A DNA stretch of 64,000 nucleotides from Terebella lapidaria (Eukaryota > Annelida > Polychaeta > Terebellida > Terebellidae): positions 33,788,165 through 33,852,164 of the forward strand of contig OX424564.1 in assembly GCA_949152475.1 (NCBI GenBank). The letters are read 5' to 3'. This document shows positions 60,006 to 64,000 of this stretch, one piece after another. Position numbers and translations under genes: made by a program. Within the stretch, counting starts at the first letter, position 1; every line of letters starts with the position of its first letter. The notes below the pieces were generated by a model. The model searched no databases and was not told the DNA's origin. It saw nothing but the letters and a program-made list of their open reading frames with translations.

Positions 60006-61035
60006 TAATGTGTTACTGGGTTCGGAAAAATTCACTTGCCCGAGAGGGGATTCGAACCCAGGGCCCAACGAACCCAGGGTCCAACACTATACCAAGTGAG
60101 CTAAAGGGATATCCCACTAGCCGAGCTAGTAGGAATGCTGACTACCAAATTGAATGTACCCCGAATGGGCCCTGGCACATATGCTATAGAATTACTTATG
60201 TGGCGATTTTGCCCTAAGATCGCGGCAGGTGATTGTAAAACTACATGCCATTTGTGTGGCCTTTTCCGTCTTGGCCTTGTTTTGACACGCTCCGTTCGAG
60301 CGGGCGTTGCTACGGCAACGCATTGTAATTTACGCTCCAGTAAACTATAACAATGGTTTGATTACGCTTCGCGTGCAGCCTCTAGTTTCTGGTGTATTAT
60401 ATATACACTGGAAGCGACTCGGTCGAGGAGATTGTCCAAGGTCGGGTGACAGGCTACACTCGGAAGCTCGCCATGAGCTTTGAGTTCCCTGTTCACGATT
60501 AGTGGGCTCTTAGAGGCCTGGGGACGATTTCCATAGGGAGGCCCGGGCTGGGAGAGACAAGTTGCTGACTCGGGGGCGCAAGCCCTGTGGATCGCCAGTT
60601 CTCTCCCTTCCCGAGACGGTGAGACATAGGCTCTGGCCAGTTCGTCGGACTGTACGGGGTCCCGTCCCCGAGGCAGACCGCGGCTCGCCAGGCCCCTCCA
60701 GCTAACACCGTGGTGATGAACCAGTTTCTGAACGGTGTCCGTAGGCCTGGGCGTGTCGGGTGGGCTGTTACCTGGTTACCGTAAATGCTAGAGTGGTTAC
60801 CGTGTTCGCAGTGACCTCTGGTGAGCGGCGCCGCTGCAAGGATCCGGAATAGCGGATGCGCGTCCGCAAGGACTCGCGGTGAGAGAACTATCCTCGAGGA
60901 TCCCGAAGAGCGGACGATAGTCAATAACTTTACACTTATCTTATCTCATCGATTTTGCCTGACACCAGACTGTGAGATTGGAAAACGACTTGGTTTGGTT
61001 CGCTCGAATACTTTATACTTGGGTATTGGTTCATG
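60006..61035. mobile_element. GC-rich insertion in the right arm
   Basis: Comparison with the left arm (48310-48380) places the junctions at about 60006 and 61035. The insert contains the tRNA-like unit at 60036-60116, a 500-base island far richer in G and C than any other part of the window (about 60410-60930), and a right edge (60963-61035) similar to 2561-2635, the tail of the Penelope-like element. The 141-codon minus-strand frame over the island has no recognisable domain. I do not recognise the island. It is not rRNA by any conserved segment I can see. Confidence 0.6.
60036..60116 (-). repeat. tRNA-like SINE head
   Basis: On the minus strand, GGGATATCCCTTTAGCTCAC continues TTGGTATAG (A-box TAGCTCACTTGG). 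After an anticodon-arm region with a doubled GGACCCTGGGTTCG-like word comes the B-box GGTTCGAATCC and CCTCTCGGG. The internal duplication and the lead shared with 7015-7085 favour a SINE over a functional tRNA gene. Confidence 0.65.
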
Positions 61036-61329
61036 AACCGGTCTATTTGACACTATTTAGAAAGACACTAGTAGCATCAATTCAAGAAAAAAGTCATATA
61101 TCTGAATTACGGATGTATTGAATCAGTGCTTCCTGTAACAGACTGAAAACACACTCAGTGTGGCAGATACACAAGGAATGTTAGCAGCTCATTTCATTTC
61201 TCCAAGTAGCCAGATGGTCACTTGGGTGGAATGTTTTCTCGAACCATTCTCCACTACAGATGATATTATCATTGCTGGCATATTACTTACTGAGAAATGC
61301 TGATTAAGAAAGCTGACAGTAGAGATTAC

Positions 61330-61585
61330 ATTAATAATAATAATTTATTTAACGACCGTCCATGATGATAGGCAATTCTGCCTGTCTTCCCCATCCCCCG
61401 TCGGGTGACAATTTAGAATTTGGAAAACACATTCGAATGGAGAAACCTTTGCGTTGCCAGGATGAAAACTCCACCTTCTTCGTGCCGGTGACGGGGATCG
61501 AACCCGCGTCACCTACCGCCTCTGAGCTTCGTTGTTTCAAGAGCCACAAGTCCCATCCACTCGGCCACAAAGGCGGATATCCATT
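61330..61585 (-). repeat. tRNA-derived SINE inserted in the right arm
   Basis: On the minus strand, GGATATCCGCCTTTGTGGCC continues GAGTGG (A-box TGGCCGAGTGG, 61567-61557), and the B-box GGTTCGATCCC is at 61505-61495. The spacing allows a long variable arm as in tRNA-Leu or tRNA-Ser. The body runs through GTCACCCGACGGGGGATGGG and ends CGTTAAATAAATTATTATTA. The homologous point of the left arm (about 47950-47975) lacks it. Confidence 0.88.
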
Positions 61586-62163
61586 ACAGTTCTGCCTTGT
61601 AACACACTGAATAAACATCTTCACTGAGTGCAAAAAACATGCTTCTAAGGCAACACTGATCAAGTTTTGAAAGTCAATGACCTTGTTATAATAGGTATCG
61701 ACTGTACAAATGAGCAGAATACCTGAAATTTTATGGAGCAAGGATGTCGTTGTTCATAACTTTATTGAGCAATGTCGTCGTTGTGTCAGTGTATTTGCCA
61801 TGTTTGTTTTTCTATGATTATGTGTGTGGACTAAACTCGGTAAACACTTTCTGAAGGGTGAAACTTGGAATTGTAGAAACGATCGGGTTGTTTACCTATA
61901 TTCCACCCAGAATTGGTAGCCTTCATTTCATCTAGGTGCTATACTTCCATTTATCTCATCCAATTATACTGATGGTGTGCACTGTAACGTACGGAATCTC
62001 ATAGCCGCCATTTCCTATATATTAAACAATGGTTAAACAATGCTTATGAAACCTTATTTTCTTTTCAAAAATAGCTTGAGAGCTAAAATTTGGCGCCTCA
62101 GCTCTTAATGTAATACAATGTAATGTTGATTGTATCGAAATTTCACAAGGTGTAATGTATTAA

Positions 62164-62432
62164 AGTGCCACTGTATGGGATTCGGCTTTTAGGGGATTTC
62201 CAAGATTTTTCTCCCGACGCTTCTATTTATAGAACAAAAGGTCAGATTACGTTTTTGGATCTCTCAGATTTACGTTCCCAGGATCTCTGTCTAGCCAATG
62301 CTCAGATTAGCCAGGTCGGCTTGGCAGATATCGTAGGCCAAAAACGTCATCCGACGTTTTGTTCTATAAATAGAAGCGTCGGGAGAAAAATCTTTGAAAT
62401 CCCCTTGAAGCCGAATCCCATACAGTGGCCCT
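62164..62432. mobile_element. TTAA-flanked MITE with 78-bp inverted ends, family T3
   Basis: TTAA flanks both ends (62160-62163 and 62433-62436). The left end AGTGCCACTGTATGGGATTC runs through TTTTTCTCCCGACGCTTC and TATTTATAGAACAAAA. The right end is its complement with only a few changes over about 78 bases, leaving a central loop of roughly 110 bases. The length is 269 bp. High arm identity implies recent activity. Confidence 0.9.
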
Positions 62433-62439
62433 TTAAAGC

Positions 62440-63045
62440 ACCTACATTATTATGGTGCCATCGTTTTCAGACAAAAAATTTACAAGACGCGAAAATTAAT
62501 ACGAGTTAGAAATATACACCCCTTACAAGTGCTATACATTTTTGATAAATATACCCTATTAAGGCGTACTTATCAGTAAAATACTAATTCACAAAATAAT
62601 GTCCGCGTCTTACGTTTGGTCGAACATCTATTTAAGACGCCTTAAATCATTTCACCTTAATTCGTTGTGATTTTCGAAACGTTGTCATGGTACATGTAAT
62701 CTGCGTGGTATGTACAGTAGGCCCAAGGTATCTACATGCGACCCTGGATTTGATTCTCGGAGCTACCACACGAATGTCACAGTCCAACAGTGATGAAAGA
62801 TGGACCAAAATGTATGTTTTATCGGTTTATTTGTCATTTAATACCTGTAGGACTTAGAGATACACCAACCAGTGTACTCACGTTGGGGCGTTTGAATGTT
62901 GTAACGATTGAAGGGAAAGGAACCCGTTGTCTACTTCGACTGTATGTTCTTTAACATGATTACGTGCACAAACAGATGATGGTTTTTAGTCACTTGGCAC
63001 GGTCAGTAAGTTAGGCCAGGCGGCTGAATCAGGGATGAAAATACA
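62440..63045. other. Unassigned DNA
   Basis: No gene, RNA or element edge recognised. Confidence 0.4.
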
Positions 63046-63049
63046 ATAT

Positions 63050-63570
63050 CAACGAGATAATCAGAGATTGCAGACCCTCGCCCCTCCAGATTTAGTTGTT
63101 AAAATCAAAGCTGATAACTCTCACATTGTCGACCTTTGGTGATGAAAGGGAATTTGGATCTTACGACAATCGATCATATCGCAAATGATGTGGAATTGAC
63201 TATCGAAAAATACCAAATTAATGAGGGAAATTAATAATGAATATAATCAGAGCTATTGTGACTTTTCGATTTTGACCTTTTCTGTGACCTTGACCTTGTC
63301 GCTCAATATTGTGCTGTGAAATTTTGCAATGTTGTTTCTTTTATCGGGGCACGTCTCCTGAACGAAAACGGTTTAAAAAGATCGAAAATGGCTTCACAGT
63401 ATGTCATGGTCTTGAATCTCAGAACATCCATAATCATAAAATCGTGACCACCAATTTTTCGACATTGGACGATAATGGAGATTTTTCGTCGTACTACCAT
63501 CGGCCGTACACCATACGTTTGGGAATTGGCCAAAGAAAAATACAAAAATAGTTGGAAGAATTAATATTAA
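63050..63570 (-). repeat. Partial inverted copy of the X-box array family
   Basis: Reading backwards, GTTGGAAAAATTAATATT-like sequence, CTTTGGCCAATTCCCAAACG, GTACGGCCGATGGTAGTACG, CGTCCAATGTCGAAAAATTG and finally AATCTGGAGGGGCGAGGGTC follow the order of a 42400-44110 unit plus its right border. No X-box palindrome survives here. The family T2 MITE at 63571 is inserted in its end. Confidence 0.7.
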
Positions 63571-63986
63571 CGTAGTCCGCTACAAACATGGAGGTAACGG
63601 TGAGTCAAAATTTGAAAGTCATTTCTCGAATATTATCTCTCCAAAATGACATTATTTTATAGAGTAAATGATCAGCATCCTAATACTGAAAAGAGAATAG
63701 GGGGTCACCGTGCTCGTTTCTTCTACATATTCGATCAAAATCACACATATTTACCTAAAATGACATAAATTCTGGCATTTTTGCACATTTTTTGTCCATA
63801 TTCACATCTTGCATCGTGTTTTCCATGCGAACGGATACGGTGACCCCCTATTTTCTTTTCAGTTTTAAGATGCTGAACAGTTACTCTATAAAATATATCA
63901 TTTTGAAGCTCTAGATTATGTTGATACAGGTATTTATTTTTAAAAACCCTTTGACCTCCTTCCCTCACTGTTTGGAGCGGACTACC
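63571..63986. mobile_element. TTAA-flanked foldback MITE, family T2, copy 2
   Basis: This 416-bp copy of 32588-33002 has TTAA at 63567-63570 and 63987-63990. The internal inverted repeat (AATAGGGGGTCACCGT) is retained. It lies at a TTAA formed by the ATTAATATTAA stretch of the X-box array family, giving a dated order of insertion. Confidence 0.9.
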
Positions 63987-64000
63987 TTAAGTGGAACTGG

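Larger units (their letters stand above)
58105..61955. repeat. Large inverted repeat, right arm
   Basis: Reverse complement of 47620-50490 with the same internal order: the TGACTGTAGTCCAGACATGT word at 58141, the inner unit at about 58640-59350, the second unit at about 59360-60000, and the outer part at 61036-61955. It is about 1 kb longer because of the insertion at 60006-61035 and the SINE at 61330-61585, both absent from the left arm. Confidence 0.85.

Noticed and set aside
60036-60116. A functional tRNA gene
   Set aside because: The anticodon region contains an internal duplication, and the 5' lead is shared with a decayed copy at 7015-7085. A SINE head explains it better.
60499-60924. 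141-codon minus-strand frame over the GC-rich island
   Set aside because: GC-rich sequence lacks stop codons by composition. The peptide is Arg/Pro/Gly-rich without a domain.
61495-61585. A tRNA-Leu/Ser gene on the minus strand
   Set aside because: The arms do not pair well and it continues into a SINE body with an ATT-rich tail.
47620-61955. Large self-synthesising transposon with long terminal inverted repeats
   Set aside because: No capsid, polymerase, integrase or protease similarity was seen in the loop, and the arms are built from duplicated non-coding units.

Overview
This window looks like AT-rich intergenic and intronic DNA from an invertebrate nuclear genome. It holds no operons, no dense coding and no prokaryotic signals. 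A marine lophotrochozoan, most likely a mollusc, is my best guess. The reasons are a spliced gene fragment with a P2X7-type intracellular (ballast) domain, tRNA-headed SINEs with a mollusc-style body, and satellite-cored mobile elements resembling the pearl/CvA elements of bivalves. The guess comes from family resemblance and no database search was possible.

Two spliced coding units stand out. At 29610-31788 (+), seven exons with GT-AG borders and consistent phases encode a DDE transposase-like protein (probably Kolobok-like), broken by one frameshift and two in-frame TGA codons. At 34549-35199 (-), two clean exons encode the C-terminal part of a P2X7 ballast-domain protein. The two units point at each other. 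Other coding matter is retroelement debris: a LINE RT at 230-562, a Penelope-like RT at 1706-2410, a LINE RT at 22405-23235 (-) and an L1/Tx1-like C-terminus at 35764-36721.

The rest is a layered repeat landscape. Many non-autonomous DNA elements have exact borders and target-site duplications (TSDs): a hAT MITE (3988-4412), two copies of a Transib-like 5-bp-TSD element (6105-6846, 46823-47569), four TTAA-flanked MITEs of three families (16778-17218, 32588-33002, 62164-62432, 63571-63986), TA-flanked MITEs, and a three-level nest (44843-46737 containing 45563-46223 containing 45656-46190). Satellite-cored elements lie at about 12850-15610, 19013-20311 and, inverted, 27003-29577. A separate tandem array at 42400-44110 carries five perfect palindromic RFX X-boxes.

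The right third is dominated by a large inverted repeat. Its arms are about 47620-50490 and 58105-61955, each holding the same internal two-unit duplication. They surround a 7.6-kb loop that includes three near-identical 853-bp tandem units (53368-55925). The right arm has gained a GC-rich insertion of about 1 kb and a tRNA SINE. Long stretches between these features (for example 2650-3950, 10900-12840, 23300-25620, 38800-42400 and 55926-58105) show no recognisable gene.
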